Position numbers and translations under genes: made by a program
Notes under the pieces: generated by a model
Told to the model about the DNA's origin: nothing
Database searches by the model: none
What the model saw: only the letters and a program-made list of their open reading frames with translations
Shown here: one piece after another, positions 17,331 through 26,994 of the stretch
How positions within the stretch are numbered: position 1 is the stretch's first letter
Layout of the letters: each line of letters starts with the position of its first letter
DNA from: Krasilnikovia cinnamomea
Lineage (GTDB): Bacteria; Actinomycetota; Actinomycetes; Mycobacteriales; Micromonosporaceae
Length of the DNA: 64,000 nucleotides
Assembly (NCBI RefSeq): GCF_004217545.1
Contig: NZ_SHKY01000001.1
Coordinates: 6,200,001-6,264,000 of the forward strand
Direction of reading: 5' to 3'

Positions 17331-18301
17331 AGCTGGTCCGCGTAGGACTCGCAGGGTGCGTCCGGCTCACCGGTGGGCGCGAAGTGCGCGATGTTCTCCG
17401 GCGTGTGCGACCACTGTGCGCGCTCGCGCCAGACCGCGGCCACCCGCATGCCCATCCGCACCTGCCCGGCCGGGCAGCCGAGGATCAGATGGGACAGGGG
17501 GATGTCCGCGCCGTCCAGCAGCACCTGCGCGACGACGTACGGCGGGTCGAGCCGTTGCCCCGCGAACGGGACGTTGACCACGCAGAACGTGGTGACCGTG
17601 CCCCGGTCGGTCACGACCACCTCCTCGTCGGTCGGCACCCCGTCGGCGGGGCAGACCCGCGGCGGGAGGTAGACCTTGCGGCAGGCGGGACAACGCCCGC
17701 CGAGCAACCGGCCCTCGGCCAGGGCCCGCAGGTACCGGCTCTCCTGGTCCGAGGCGGTGTGCCGGTAGCGCAGCAGGATCGGGGTGACGATGGTGGTCAC
17801 GGGCGCGTCCGGGGCAGGTGCGGCCACGCGGGCCGAGGCCTGGGACGGTGACGTTTCGGCCGGCTCGAAGCATTCGATGTCGCGGATGTGGCCGACCGGG
17901 TTCGCGGCCCAGCGCGCCCGCACCCGCATCCCGGTCCGCATCCGGCCGGGCTCACCCGCGTCCACGGCGTGCAGCAGGGTGGTGTCCGCCCCGTCGAGCC
18001 GGATCAGTGCCCACCCGAACGGGTGCGCCAGCGGCTGCCCCTCCAGCGGCCGGTGCGTCCAGGTCCAGCTGATCACGGTGCCGGTCGTGAGCACCTCCAC
18101 CAGGTCCGTCACCGGAGCATGGGTGACCGGGTCGTACTCCAGCGGGGGGACGTGGATCCGCCCGTCCGAGGTCCGGCTGCCGAGCACGCGGCGCTCGCGC
18201 AGGCCGGTCATGAACGATCCCAGGACCGGACCGAGCGAGCGGGTGTAGTCGAAGCCGATGACCATCGGCGCGGAGAGCGGTGGCGCCGAAGCGATGTCCA
18301 C
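17327..18301 (-). CDS. Two-OB-fold DUF35 protein with zinc ribbon
   Basis: A 324-aa protein with two OB-type halves (around residues 80-130 and 240-300) that share an LDGAD...MRxGMRV pattern. A four-cysteine zinc ribbon, CPAC...CPADG, lies at about 200-217. DUF35 proteins bind Ltp/thiolase partners and acyl-CoA. It resembles Rv3521, which heads the same three-gene unit. It begins with GTG at 18301, 66 nt from a KstR operator shared with the divergent ligase. Confidence 0.78.
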   Translation of the reverse strand: MDIASAPPLSAPMVIGFDYTRSLGPVLGSFMTGLRERRVLGSRTSDGRIHVPPLEYDPVTHAPVTDLVEVLTTGTVISWTWTHRPLEGQPLAHPFGWALIRLDGADTTLLHAVDAGEPGRMRTGMRVRARWAANPVGHIRDIECFEPAETSPSQASARVAAPAPDAPVTTIVTPILLRYRHTASDQESRYLRALAEGRLLGGRCPACRKVYLPPRVCPADGVPTDEEVVVTDRGTVTTFCVVNVPFAGQRLDPPYVVAQVLLDGADIPLSHLILGCPAGQVRMGMRVAAVWRERAQWSHTPENIAHFAPTGEPDAPCESYADQL

Positions 18302-18366
18302 GTTCCCGAGTGAAACACGTCCTCGTTCGCGCGGGCAAGAGCTTCTCCTGACGACTGTTTCGCTAA

Positions 18367-18380
18367 TAGAACACGTTATA
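18367..18380. promoter_or_regulatory. KstR operator, DUF35/FadD17-like
   Basis: TAGAACACGTTATA fits TnnAACnnGTTnnA at all fixed positions. It ends only 10 nt before the ligase start, so it likely overlaps that promoter or a very short leader. Confidence 0.8.
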
Positions 18381-18390
18381 GAGTGGCGGC

Positions 18391-19932
18391 ATGGACGCCA
18401 TCGGGCTGTGGGCCATCGCGGCCCATTCGCCGCACAGTGCCGCAGTGGTGGACCCCGGCGGTCGCACCGTCACGTACGGAGAGCTGGCCGCCGGGGCCGA
18501 CCGGATCGGGCGGGGGCTGCAGAGCCTCGGGTTGTCCACCGGCGACCGGATCGCGCTGCTGCTGCCCAACGGCGCGGACCTGCTCGCCGTCCACTTCGCC
18601 GCCCTGCAGACCGGGCTGCACGTCGTGCCGCTCAACTGGCACCTGACCGCCGCCGAGATCGCGTACATCCTCCACGACTGTGACGCGCGGGCGTTCGTGG
18701 CCCATGAGCGTTTCGCTCCCGCGGCGTCGGCGGCGGCGCGGGAGGCGGGAACGCCGGGCCGCTTCGCGGTCGGCGAAGTGCCCGGGTTCGCCGCGCTCGA
18801 CACGCTCGGCACGGGCGGCTCGGGGCGGCCCGTCTCCCGTACGCTCGGCGCGCTGATGGCCTACACCTCGGGCACCTCGGGGCGGCCCAAGGGCGTGCAC
18901 CGGCCACTCACGGGCACCGATCCCGACGACGTACCGTCGGCCTCGACGTGGTTCTTCGGCCTGTTCGGGCTCGAGCCGTTCGACGGTCACGTGCACCTGT
19001 GCTGTTCCCCGCTCTACCACACTGCCGTGCTGAACTTCGCCACCATCTCGATCCAGCTCGGGCACGCCGTGGTGATGATGGACCGGTGGGATCCGCACGA
19101 CATGCTCCGCCTCATCGAGCGTCACCGGGTCACCCACAGCCACATGGTGCCGACCCAGTTCCGCCGCCTGCTCGCCCTGCCCGAGCCGGTCCGTACCGGA
19201 TACGACCTGTCCTCGATGCGCGTGATGATCCACGGCGCCGCGCCGTGCCCGCGGCACGTCAAACAAAGGATGCTCGACTGGTGGGGCCCCGTGGTGGTGG
19301 AGTACTACGCGGCGTCCGAGGGCGGCGGCACCCTGATCACCGCGGAGGAGTGGCTGCGGCGGCCCGGCTCGGTGGGGCGCGCCTGGCCGGGTAGCCGGGT
19401 GCGGGTGCTGGACTCCGACGGTAACGACGCGCCGGCCGGCGGGCTCGGGCAGGTCTACCTCCAGATGGGGGAGGCGAGCTTCGAATACCTCGGCGACGCG
19501 GAGAAGACCCGCAACGCCCGGCGCGGCCGGATGTTCACGGTCGGCGACATCGGCTATCTCGACGACGACGGCTACCTGTTCCTGTGCGACCGGGCCAGCG
19601 ACGTGATCATCTCGGGTGGGGTGAACGTGTACCCCGCCGAGATCGAGGGCGAGCTGGCCGGTCATCCCGGCGTCGCCGACGTCGCGGTCTTCGGCGTCCC
19701 GCACGACGACTGGGGCGAACAGGTCAAGGCGGTGGTGCAGCTGGAGCCGGGCGTGCGCGGCGGGCCCGAGCTGACCGCGCAGTTGCTGGAGTTCCTGACC
19801 GGCCGGGTCGCCCGGTTCAAGCTGCCGCGCATCATCGAGTACGCCGACGAACTCCCGCGCGACCCGAACGGCAAGCTCTACAAGCGACTCCTGCGCGATC
19901 CCAGCTGGGCCGGGCGCGAGCGGCGGATCTGA
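18391..19932 (+). CDS. fadD17: Steroid side-chain acyl-CoA ligase, FadD17-like
   Basis: A 513-aa adenylate-forming ligase. MAYTSGTSGRPKGVHR is the P-loop, EYYAASEGGG the core, FTVGDIGYLDDDGYLFLCDR the hinge and LPRDPNGKLYKRLL holds the catalytic lysine. Length and context fit FadD17 (about 502 aa), one of the ligases that load steroid side chains of defined length. Only GGCGGC precedes the ATG, and the KstR operator ends 10 nt upstream, so the transcript may be nearly leaderless. The substrate chain length cannot be read here. Confidence 0.72.
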   Translation: MDAIGLWAIAAHSPHSAAVVDPGGRTVTYGELAAGADRIGRGLQSLGLSTGDRIALLLPNGADLLAVHFAALQTGLHVVPLNWHLTAAEIAYILHDCDARAFVAHERFAPAASAAAREAGTPGRFAVGEVPGFAALDTLGTGGSGRPVSRTLGALMAYTSGTSGRPKGVHRPLTGTDPDDVPSASTWFFGLFGLEPFDGHVHLCCSPLYHTAVLNFATISIQLGHAVVMMDRWDPHDMLRLIERHRVTHSHMVPTQFRRLLALPEPVRTGYDLSSMRVMIHGAAPCPRHVKQRMLDWWGPVVVEYYAASEGGGTLITAEEWLRRPGSVGRAWPGSRVRVLDSDGNDAPAGGLGQVYLQMGEASFEYLGDAEKTRNARRGRMFTVGDIGYLDDDGYLFLCDRASDVIISGGVNVYPAEIEGELAGHPGVADVAVFGVPHDDWGEQVKAVVQLEPGVRGGPELTAQLLEFLTGRVARFKLPRIIEYADELPRDPNGKLYKRLLRDPSWAGRERRI

Positions 19933-19969
19933 GGCCCCGCCGTCGGCCTGCCCCGCACGACATCGACCG

Positions 19970-20764
19970 TCAGCGTCCGCGGAAGGTCGGGGTCCGCTTC
20001 TCGGCGAACGCGCGCGGCCCCTCCTGCGCGTCCGCGCTGGTGAAGACCGCCATCCCGAGACGGGCCTCCACGGCGAACGCGTCGTTCTCGGCCATCGCCT
20101 CGGTCTCCCGCATGGTGCGCAGAATCGCCTGCACCGCGAGCGGGCCGTTCGCGGCGATCGCGCCGGCCAGTTCCAGCGCCTTGGCGAGGGCCTGACCGTC
20201 CGGAACGACATGCCCGATCAGGCCGATCTCGCGGGCCTCGGCGGCAGACAGATGCCGGCCGGTGAGCAGCAGATCGGCCGCGACGGTGTACGGGATCTGC
20301 CGCGGCAACCGGACCGCCGACCCGCCCAGCGGGAACAGCCCCCAGCGGGCCTCGGAGACACCGAACCGGGCGCTGCTACCTGCCACCCGTACGTCGGTGG
20401 CCTGGAGGATCTCGGTGCCGCCCGCCACCGCCGGGCCCTCCACCGCGGCCACCAGCGGCTTGGTCAGGCGCCGTCCCTTGAGCAGCGCGTCGATCCGCGA
20501 CAGGTCGGTGCCGCCGGTGCGGAAGCCGTCGCCGGGATGATCCCGGGTCATCGCCTTCAGATCGGCGCCCGCGCAGAACGCGCCACCGGCCCCGGTGAGC
20601 ACACACACCCGGATCTCCGGATCACCGTCGACCCGGTCCCAGGCGCCACGCATGATGGCGAGCATCTCGGGGGACAGCGCGTTGCGGACGTGCGGCCGGT
20701 TCATCGTCACGATGAGAACCGGTCCACGCTGCTCGACGAGGGCGTGCGGCTCCTGGGCTTCCAC
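19970..20764 (-). CDS. echA19: Steroid side-chain enoyl-CoA hydratase
   Basis: A 264-aa crotonase-fold protein matching mycobacterial EchA19 through long stretches I recognise: LIVTMNRPHVRNALS, GAFCAGADLKAMT, SRIDALLKGRRLTKPL and GGSAVRLPRQIPYT. EchA19 hydrates the C22-C23-type enoyl-CoA of the side chain. The GTG at 20764 is selected for GGGAGG about 7 nt upstream; the open frame to 20812 crosses the KstR operator. It is divergent from fadD19, as Rv3516/Rv3515c are, and convergent with the FadD17-like gene (37 nt gap). Confidence 0.92.
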   Translation of the reverse strand: MEAQEPHALVEQRGPVLIVTMNRPHVRNALSPEMLAIMRGAWDRVDGDPEIRVCVLTGAGGAFCAGADLKAMTRDHPGDGFRTGGTDLSRIDALLKGRRLTKPLVAAVEGPAVAGGTEILQATDVRVAGSSARFGVSEARWGLFPLGGSAVRLPRQIPYTVAADLLLTGRHLSAAEAREIGLIGHVVPDGQALAKALELAGAIAANGPLAVQAILRTMRETEAMAENDAFAVEARLGMAVFTSADAQEGPRAFAEKRTPTFRGR

Positions 20765-20804
20765 GCGGCCACCTCCCGGCGCCTGTTGGGGCTTGCTCGC
20801 GTAC

Positions 20805-20818
20805 GGTAACACGTTCTA
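20805..20818. promoter_or_regulatory. KstR operator, echA19/fadD19
   Basis: GGTAACACGTTCTA keeps AACnnGTTnnA but has G instead of T at the first position. It lies 40 nt from echA19 and 10 nt from fadD19. Position between divergent regulon genes supports it despite the mismatch. Confidence 0.72.
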
Positions 20819-20828
20819 CTTTCGGTAG

Positions 20829-22442
20829 ATGGCGGCCAATATTGCGGACCTGTTCGAGCATGCGGTTGACGCCTTCGGTGAACGCGTCGCCGTGGCCTGC
20901 GGCGAGCACGCGACCCGCTACGCCGAGCTGGAGGAGCACGCGAACCGTCTCGCCCACTTCCTGCAGGGCCGTGGTGTCGGGGCGGGCGACCACGTCGGTC
21001 TCTACGCGGGCAACTCGATCGAGGCCGTGGCGGCCATGCTCGCGGTGTACAAGCTGCGCGCCGCGGTCGTGAACGTCAACTACCGGTACGTCGAGAACGA
21101 GTTGCAGTTCCTCTTCGCGGACGCCGACCTGACCGCGCTGATCCACGACCGCGGGTACGCCCCACGCGTCGCCGCCGTGCTGCCGTCCGTGCCGGATCTG
21201 CACACCGTCGTGGCCCTGCCCGACGGCACCGACGCCGACATCGGCGCCTACGGCGGTGTCACCTACGCCGCCGCCCAGGCCGCGGGCGATCCCCGGCGGG
21301 ACTTCGCGCCGCGCTCCGGCGACGACCGCTACCTGCTGTACACCGGCGGCACCACCGGCTACCCGAAGGGCGTCATCTGGCGTCACGAGGACGTGTGGCG
21401 GGTGCTCGGCGGCGGCATCGACTTCATGTCCGGGATCCCCCTCGACGACGAGTGGGCGCAGTGCCGGCGCGGCGCCGAGACGGGCGGGATGGTGCGCCTA
21501 TGCCTGGCCCCGCTGATCCACGGCAACGCCCAGTGGGCGGCGCTGGCCGCCCTGTTCGCCGGGGACACCGTGGTGGTCCTGCCGCGCTTCGACGCCGACG
21601 AGGTGTGGCGGGCGATCGACCGGCACCGGGTGAACGTGGTCGTGCTCATCGGCGACGCGATGGCCCGCCCGATCATCGAGGCGTACCTGGCGGGCGGCCA
21701 CGACGGGTCGTCGCTGATCGCCATCTCCTCCAGCGCCGCCCTGTTCTCGCCCGTGGTCAAGCGACAGTTCCTCGAAGCGCTGCCGAACGTCCTGGTCACG
21801 GACGCCATCGGCTCGTCGGAGACTGGCTTCGCGGGCCTCGGCGTGGTCACCGAGGGCGGCGCTGTCGACGGGCCCCGGGTCATGCCCGGCCCGCACACGA
21901 TCGTGCTCGACGAGCACGGCCGCCCGGCGCCGCCCGGCGTGATCGGCCGCCTGGCCCGCGGCGGCCACGTGCCGGTCGGCTACTACAAGGACCCGCAGCG
22001 GACCGCCGCGCTGCTGGCCGAGGTGGACGGCGTGCTCTACGCCGTGCCCGGCGACCTGGCCCGCCTCGAACCGGACGGCACGATCACCCTGCTCGGCCGT
22101 GGCAACACGTGCGTCAACACCGGCGGCGAGAAGGTCTTCCCCGAGGAGGTCGAGGCGGCGCTCAAGGCCCACCCCGGCGTCTTCGACGCGCTGGTCATCG
22201 GCGTTCCCGACGAACGGCTCGGGCAGCGGGTGGCGGCGCTGATCCAGCCCCGGCCCGGTGCCCCGCTCGATCCGGCGGACCTGGATGGGCACCTGCGCGG
22301 GCGGATCGCGGGCTACAAGGTGCCGCGCACGGTGTGGGTGGTGGACCGGATCACCCGCACGCTGAGCGGCAAGGCGGACTACGGCTGGGCCCACGCGTAC
22401 GCGCGGGAACACCCGGCCGAGGCGGTGTCGCGTGCGGACTGA
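20829..22442 (+). CDS. fadD19: Steroid side-chain acyl-CoA ligase FadD19
   Basis: A 537-aa adenylate-forming ligase. The N-terminal NIADLFEHAVDAFGERVA, the P-loop YLLYTGGTTGYPKGVIWR, DAIGSSETGFAG and the C-terminal TRTLSGKADYGWA match FadD19. The enzyme activates the C8 side-chain acid of 3-oxo-cholestenoate, and is also needed for C24-branched sterols in rhodococci. The ATG at 20829 lies 10 nt after the KstR site without a clear Shine-Dalgarno, suggesting a short or absent leader. It overlaps the next gene by 11 nt. Confidence 0.9.
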   Translation: MAANIADLFEHAVDAFGERVAVACGEHATRYAELEEHANRLAHFLQGRGVGAGDHVGLYAGNSIEAVAAMLAVYKLRAAVVNVNYRYVENELQFLFADADLTALIHDRGYAPRVAAVLPSVPDLHTVVALPDGTDADIGAYGGVTYAAAQAAGDPRRDFAPRSGDDRYLLYTGGTTGYPKGVIWRHEDVWRVLGGGIDFMSGIPLDDEWAQCRRGAETGGMVRLCLAPLIHGNAQWAALAALFAGDTVVVLPRFDADEVWRAIDRHRVNVVVLIGDAMARPIIEAYLAGGHDGSSLIAISSSAALFSPVVKRQFLEALPNVLVTDAIGSSETGFAGLGVVTEGGAVDGPRVMPGPHTIVLDEHGRPAPPGVIGRLARGGHVPVGYYKDPQRTAALLAEVDGVLYAVPGDLARLEPDGTITLLGRGNTCVNTGGEKVFPEEVEAALKAHPGVFDALVIGVPDERLGQRVAALIQPRPGAPLDPADLDGHLRGRIAGYKVPRTVWVVDRITRTLSGKADYGWAHAYAREHPAEAVSRAD

Positions 22443-23547
22443 CCTGTGCGACCGGCTCGGCATCGCACATCCCGTGGTCGGCTTCAGCCCGTCGGAGCAC
22501 GTGGTGGCCGCGATCAGCCGGGCGGGCGGCCTCGGCGTGCTGGGCTGCGTACGCTTCAACGACCCCGACGAGCTCGACGCCGTGCTGTCGTGGCTGGACG
22601 AGGCGACCGGCGGCCGCCCGTACGGGGTGGACGTCGTGATGCCCAGTCACGCCCCGGCCGACGGCGCCCCGGCCGACCTGGATGCCCTGATCCCGGCCGG
22701 GCACCGCGACTTCGTCGAGCGCACCCTGCTGCGCCTGGGCGTGCCCCCGGCCCTCGACGGCGAGTCGCGGGCCGGTGTGCTGGGCTGGCTGCACTCGGTG
22801 GCCCGCTCGCACGTGGAGGTGGCGCTCACGCACCCGATCCGGTTGATCGCCAACGCGCTCGGCCCGCCACCGCCCGACGTGACCGACCGGGCGCACGCGC
22901 ACGGGGTGCCGGTGGCCGCCCTGGCGGGGCGGGCGGACCACGCCCGCAGCCACGTGTCCGGCGGCGTCGATCTGGTCGTGGCGCAGGGCTACGAGGCCGG
23001 TGGCCACACCGGCGAGATCGGCAGCATGGTGCTGATCCCGGAGATCGTCGACGCGGTCGGCGCGCGGGTGCCGGTGCTCGCCGCCGGCGGGATCGGCAGC
23101 GGCCGGCAGATCGCGGCGGCGCTGGCGCTCGGTGCGCGCGGCGTGTGGCTGGGCTCGATCTGGCTCGGCACCGAGGAGTACCGCAGCGCGCCCGCGCTGC
23201 GGGAGGCGCTGCTGCGGGCCGGCTCCGGGGACACGGTGCGCAGCCGCATCTACACCGGCAAGCCGGCCCGCCTGCTGCGCAACCGCTGGACCGACGCCTG
23301 GAGCGAGCCGGGCGCGCCGGCGCCGCTGCCGATGCCGTTGCAGAATCTGCTGGTGGCGCAGGCGCACACGCGGCTGATGGAGTCCGGCGATCCGAGCGTG
23401 GTGCCGATGCCGGTCGGGCAGATCGTGGGCCGGATGAACGAGGTCCGGCCGGTCGCCGACGTGCTGGCCGACCTCGTCGCCGAGGCGGACGACACGCTGG
23501 GCCGCCTGGGCGCCTTGACCCGGCCGGGGGCCGACGGCTCGCGGTGA
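22432..23547 (+). CDS. Nitronate monooxygenase-like flavoprotein
   Basis: A 371-aa TIM-barrel protein of the 2-nitropropane dioxygenase family. It has GGLGVLGCVRF near the start, QGYEAGGHTGEIGSM (the family His/Gly loop), and VLAAGGIGSGRQIAAALALGARGVWLGS for phosphate/FMN binding. The GTG at 22432 overlaps the fadD19 stop, so it is translated with a side-chain ligase. It differs from the second, IpdC-like member at 26972. A role as a flavin-dependent dehydrogenase or reductase on a steroid CoA ester is possible but not shown. Confidence 0.8.
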   Translation: MRTDLCDRLGIAHPVVGFSPSEHVVAAISRAGGLGVLGCVRFNDPDELDAVLSWLDEATGGRPYGVDVVMPSHAPADGAPADLDALIPAGHRDFVERTLLRLGVPPALDGESRAGVLGWLHSVARSHVEVALTHPIRLIANALGPPPPDVTDRAHAHGVPVAALAGRADHARSHVSGGVDLVVAQGYEAGGHTGEIGSMVLIPEIVDAVGARVPVLAAGGIGSGRQIAAALALGARGVWLGSIWLGTEEYRSAPALREALLRAGSGDTVRSRIYTGKPARLLRNRWTDAWSEPGAPAPLPMPLQNLLVAQAHTRLMESGDPSVVPMPVGQIVGRMNEVRPVADVLADLVAEADDTLGRLGALTRPGADGSR

Positions 23548-23566
23548 GCGCGCCGCGCTGGATCGG

Positions 23567-24610
23567 TCATGCCACGTCTGCGGCCCGCTGACGGCAGGCG
23601 GCCAGGGCTCGGAGCTGCGCCGTGGCGCCCCCCAGCAGGAACTCGTGGTACTTGGCGGCCAGGAAGTAGCGGTGCAGCGGGTACTCCAGGTCGATGCCGA
23701 CGCCACCGTGCACGTGGACCGCGGTGTGCAGCACGCGGTGGCCAGCCTCGGCGGCCCAGAAACCGGCCGTGGCGGCCGCCGCGGTGGCGAGCGGATCCCC
23801 GGGCGGCGGGTCCTCGCCCAGCAGCCAGGCCGCCTGCCACACGGTGAGCCGCAGTGCCTCGACCTCGATGTGCGCGTCGGCCAGCCGCTGGGCGACGGCC
23901 TGGAACGCGCCGATCGGCCGGCCGAACTGGACCCGGGAGCGGGCGTACCGCGCGGTCATCTCCAGCGCGCGCTCGACCACGCCGAGCTGCGCCGCGGCGG
24001 CCCCGACGGTCGTGTACGCGGTCAGCCAGGCCCCCGCCGCAGGGTCGCCGAGCCGCCGGTTGTCGGGCACGGCGACATCGGCGAGCCGCACCAGGCCCGC
24101 GCCGGGCCCGCCCGCCACGTGCTGCGACTCGACGTGCACACCCGGGTCGCCGGGCTCGACGAGGAACACTCCGGCCCCGTCGGCCGGTACGAGGATTCCG
24201 GCGGCGTCGGGTGCCGCCGGAACGGCCGGGATCGTGCCGTCCAGCCGCCACCCGCCACCGGGATCCTGCCGCGCGCGGGCCGCTGCGCCAGCGGCGGTGA
24301 GCACCACCTCGCCCCGGCTCGCGGGCACGGCCCACTCGCTCACCTGCTGCTCGGTGCCGAAGCGCGCCAGCGCACCCGCGGCCACCACGATGGACGGCAG
24401 GTACGGCACGGCGGCCGCGGCCCGGCCCAGCTCGGCCAGGATCGCGCACTGCTCGGCCAGGCCGTACCCGTCGCCGCCGGCCCGCTTGGGCAGCGCGGCG
24501 CCGAGCACGCCGGCCTCGGCCAGAGCCCGCCACAGCGGACGGCCGGAGTTGGCCAGGTCCCGGGTCAGATTGGTCAGGTCGTGCGCCTCGGCGCTCAACG
24601 AGAAGTCCAC
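23567..24610 (-). CDS. fadE27: Acyl-CoA dehydrogenase beta-type subunit, FadE27 (ChsE5)
   Basis: A 347-aa acyl-CoA dehydrogenase with RSRVQFGRPIGAFQAVAQRLAD and HVHGGVGIDLEYPLHRYFLAAK. With FadE26 it forms an alpha2beta2 dehydrogenase that desaturates the steroid side-chain CoA ester; the pair is adjacent in Mycobacterium (Rv3504-Rv3505). The GTG at 24610 has AGGAG upstream; the start is 10 nt after the fadE26 stop. A compact N-terminus makes it shorter than the 373-aa mycobacterial protein. Confidence 0.87.
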   Translation of the reverse strand: MDFSLSAEAHDLTNLTRDLANSGRPLWRALAEAGVLGAALPKRAGGDGYGLAEQCAILAELGRAAAAVPYLPSIVVAAGALARFGTEQQVSEWAVPASRGEVVLTAAGAAARARQDPGGGWRLDGTIPAVPAAPDAAGILVPADGAGVFLVEPGDPGVHVESQHVAGGPGAGLVRLADVAVPDNRRLGDPAAGAWLTAYTTVGAAAAQLGVVERALEMTARYARSRVQFGRPIGAFQAVAQRLADAHIEVEALRLTVWQAAWLLGEDPPPGDPLATAAAATAGFWAAEAGHRVLHTAVHVHGGVGIDLEYPLHRYFLAAKYHEFLLGGATAQLRALAACRQRAADVA

Positions 24611-24620
24611 GTCCGCACTC

Positions 24621-25796
24621 CTATCGGTGGACCGGCAGGCCGAGCGCGCCGGCCGCGATGATGTCGCGCTGCACCTCGTTGGTGCCGCCGCCGAACGTGA
24701 GGATCAGCGAGGCCCGGTGCAGCCGCTCGATCCGGCCGTGCAGCAGCGCGCCGGGCGAGCAGTCCCGCACCGTGGCGGCGGGCCCGAGCACCTCCATGAG
24801 CAGCCGGTACGCCTCGACCGCCAGTTCGGTGCCGTACACCTTTCCGGCCGAGGCCCGCACCGCGGCGGGTGAATCGTCGGCGCCGGCCGCCACCCGCCAG
24901 TTGAACAGTTTCAACGCCTCGGTCCGGGCGTGCACCCGGGCCAGGTGCAGCTGGACCCACTCCTGGTCGATCACCCGCCGGCCGTCGGGCAGCGGCGTTT
25001 CCGCGGCCCAGTCGGCGACCTCGCGCAGCGCCCGGCGCAGCGGGGCGGCCGGGGTCAGCGCCACCCGCTCGTGGTTGAGCTGGTCGGTGATCAGCGCCCA
25101 GCCCTGGTTCTCCGCGCCGACCAGGGCGGACGTCGGCACCCGCACGTCGGCGTAGTAGGTCGCGCTGGTCGTCACCCCGGCCACGGTGCGGACCGGCGTC
25201 CAGGAGAAGCCGGGCGCGCCGGTGGGCACGAGGATGATGGACAGGCCCTTGTGCCGGGGCGCGTCCCCAGTGCGGCAGGCCAGCCAGACGTAGTCGGCGT
25301 ACTGGATGAGGCTGGTCCACATCTTCTGGCCGGTGATGACGTACTCGTCGCCGTCGCGGACCGCACGCGTGCGCAGTGCCGCGAGGTCGGTGCCGGCGTC
25401 CGGCTCGGAGTAGCCGATCGAGAAGTGCAGCTCCCCGGCGGCGATCCGGGGCAGCAACTCGGCGCGCTGCTGCGGCGTGCCGTGCCGCATGATGGCCGGG
25501 CCCACCGTGGAGAGTGTCAGGAACGGCACCGGCACCCCGGCCATCGCGGCCTCGTCGGCGAAGATGAGCTGGTCCATGGGGGAGCGTCCGGCGCCGCCGT
25601 ACTCGGTGGGCCAGCCCAGCGCGAGCCAGCCGTCGCGGCCCAGCCGCCGGACCACGGCACGGTACGCGCTGCCGTCGCCGTACTCACCTTCGTTGCCGGT
25701 GAGCGAGGCGCGCAGCGCGGGCGTCATCAGGTCACCGAAGTACGCCCGCAGTTCGTGGCGCAACTGTTCCTGTTCCGGTGTGTATCCCACGTGCAT
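24621..25796 (-). CDS. fadE26: Acyl-CoA dehydrogenase alpha-type subunit, FadE26 (ChsE4)
   Basis: A 391-aa acyl-CoA dehydrogenase closely matching FadE26 in recognisable stretches: RDGWLALGWPTEYGG, HFSIGYSEPDAGTDLA, GQKMWTSLIQYADYVWLA, QLNHERVAL and LILTFGGGTNEVQRDII. It should supply the FAD and catalytic base chemistry of the ChsE4-ChsE5 heterotetramer. The ATG at 25796 gives MHVGYTPEQEQL, aligned with the start of mycobacterial FadE26. It is first in its operon, 24 nt from the KstR operator shared with the divergent fadA6. Confidence 0.93.
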   Translation of the reverse strand: MHVGYTPEQEQLRHELRAYFGDLMTPALRASLTGNEGEYGDGSAYRAVVRRLGRDGWLALGWPTEYGGAGRSPMDQLIFADEAAMAGVPVPFLTLSTVGPAIMRHGTPQQRAELLPRIAAGELHFSIGYSEPDAGTDLAALRTRAVRDGDEYVITGQKMWTSLIQYADYVWLACRTGDAPRHKGLSIILVPTGAPGFSWTPVRTVAGVTTSATYYADVRVPTSALVGAENQGWALITDQLNHERVALTPAAPLRRALREVADWAAETPLPDGRRVIDQEWVQLHLARVHARTEALKLFNWRVAAGADDSPAAVRASAGKVYGTELAVEAYRLLMEVLGPAATVRDCSPGALLHGRIERLHRASLILTFGGGTNEVQRDIIAAGALGLPVHR

Positions 25797-25819
25797 GTGT
25801 CACCCCGCCACAGGTAAAT

Positions 25820-25833
25820 TAGAACAAGTTCTA
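25820..25833. promoter_or_regulatory. KstR operator, fadE26/fadA6
   Basis: TAGAACAAGTTCTA matches every fixed KstR position. It is the only regulatory palindrome between fadE26 and fadA6; no KstR2-type site is seen here. Confidence 0.86.
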
Positions 25834-25863
25834 GTAGACGGCACCGGGTGGGAGGCGTCAACC

Positions 25864-26971
<1,108 letters not shown>

Positions 26972-26994
<23 letters not shown>

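Noticed and set aside
15109..18301. Assigning the trio to ChsH2-Ltp2
   Set aside because: No separate ChsH1 is present, the DUF35 protein lacks an evident MaoC domain, and the number, order and lengths fit Rv3521-Ltp4-Ltp3 better.
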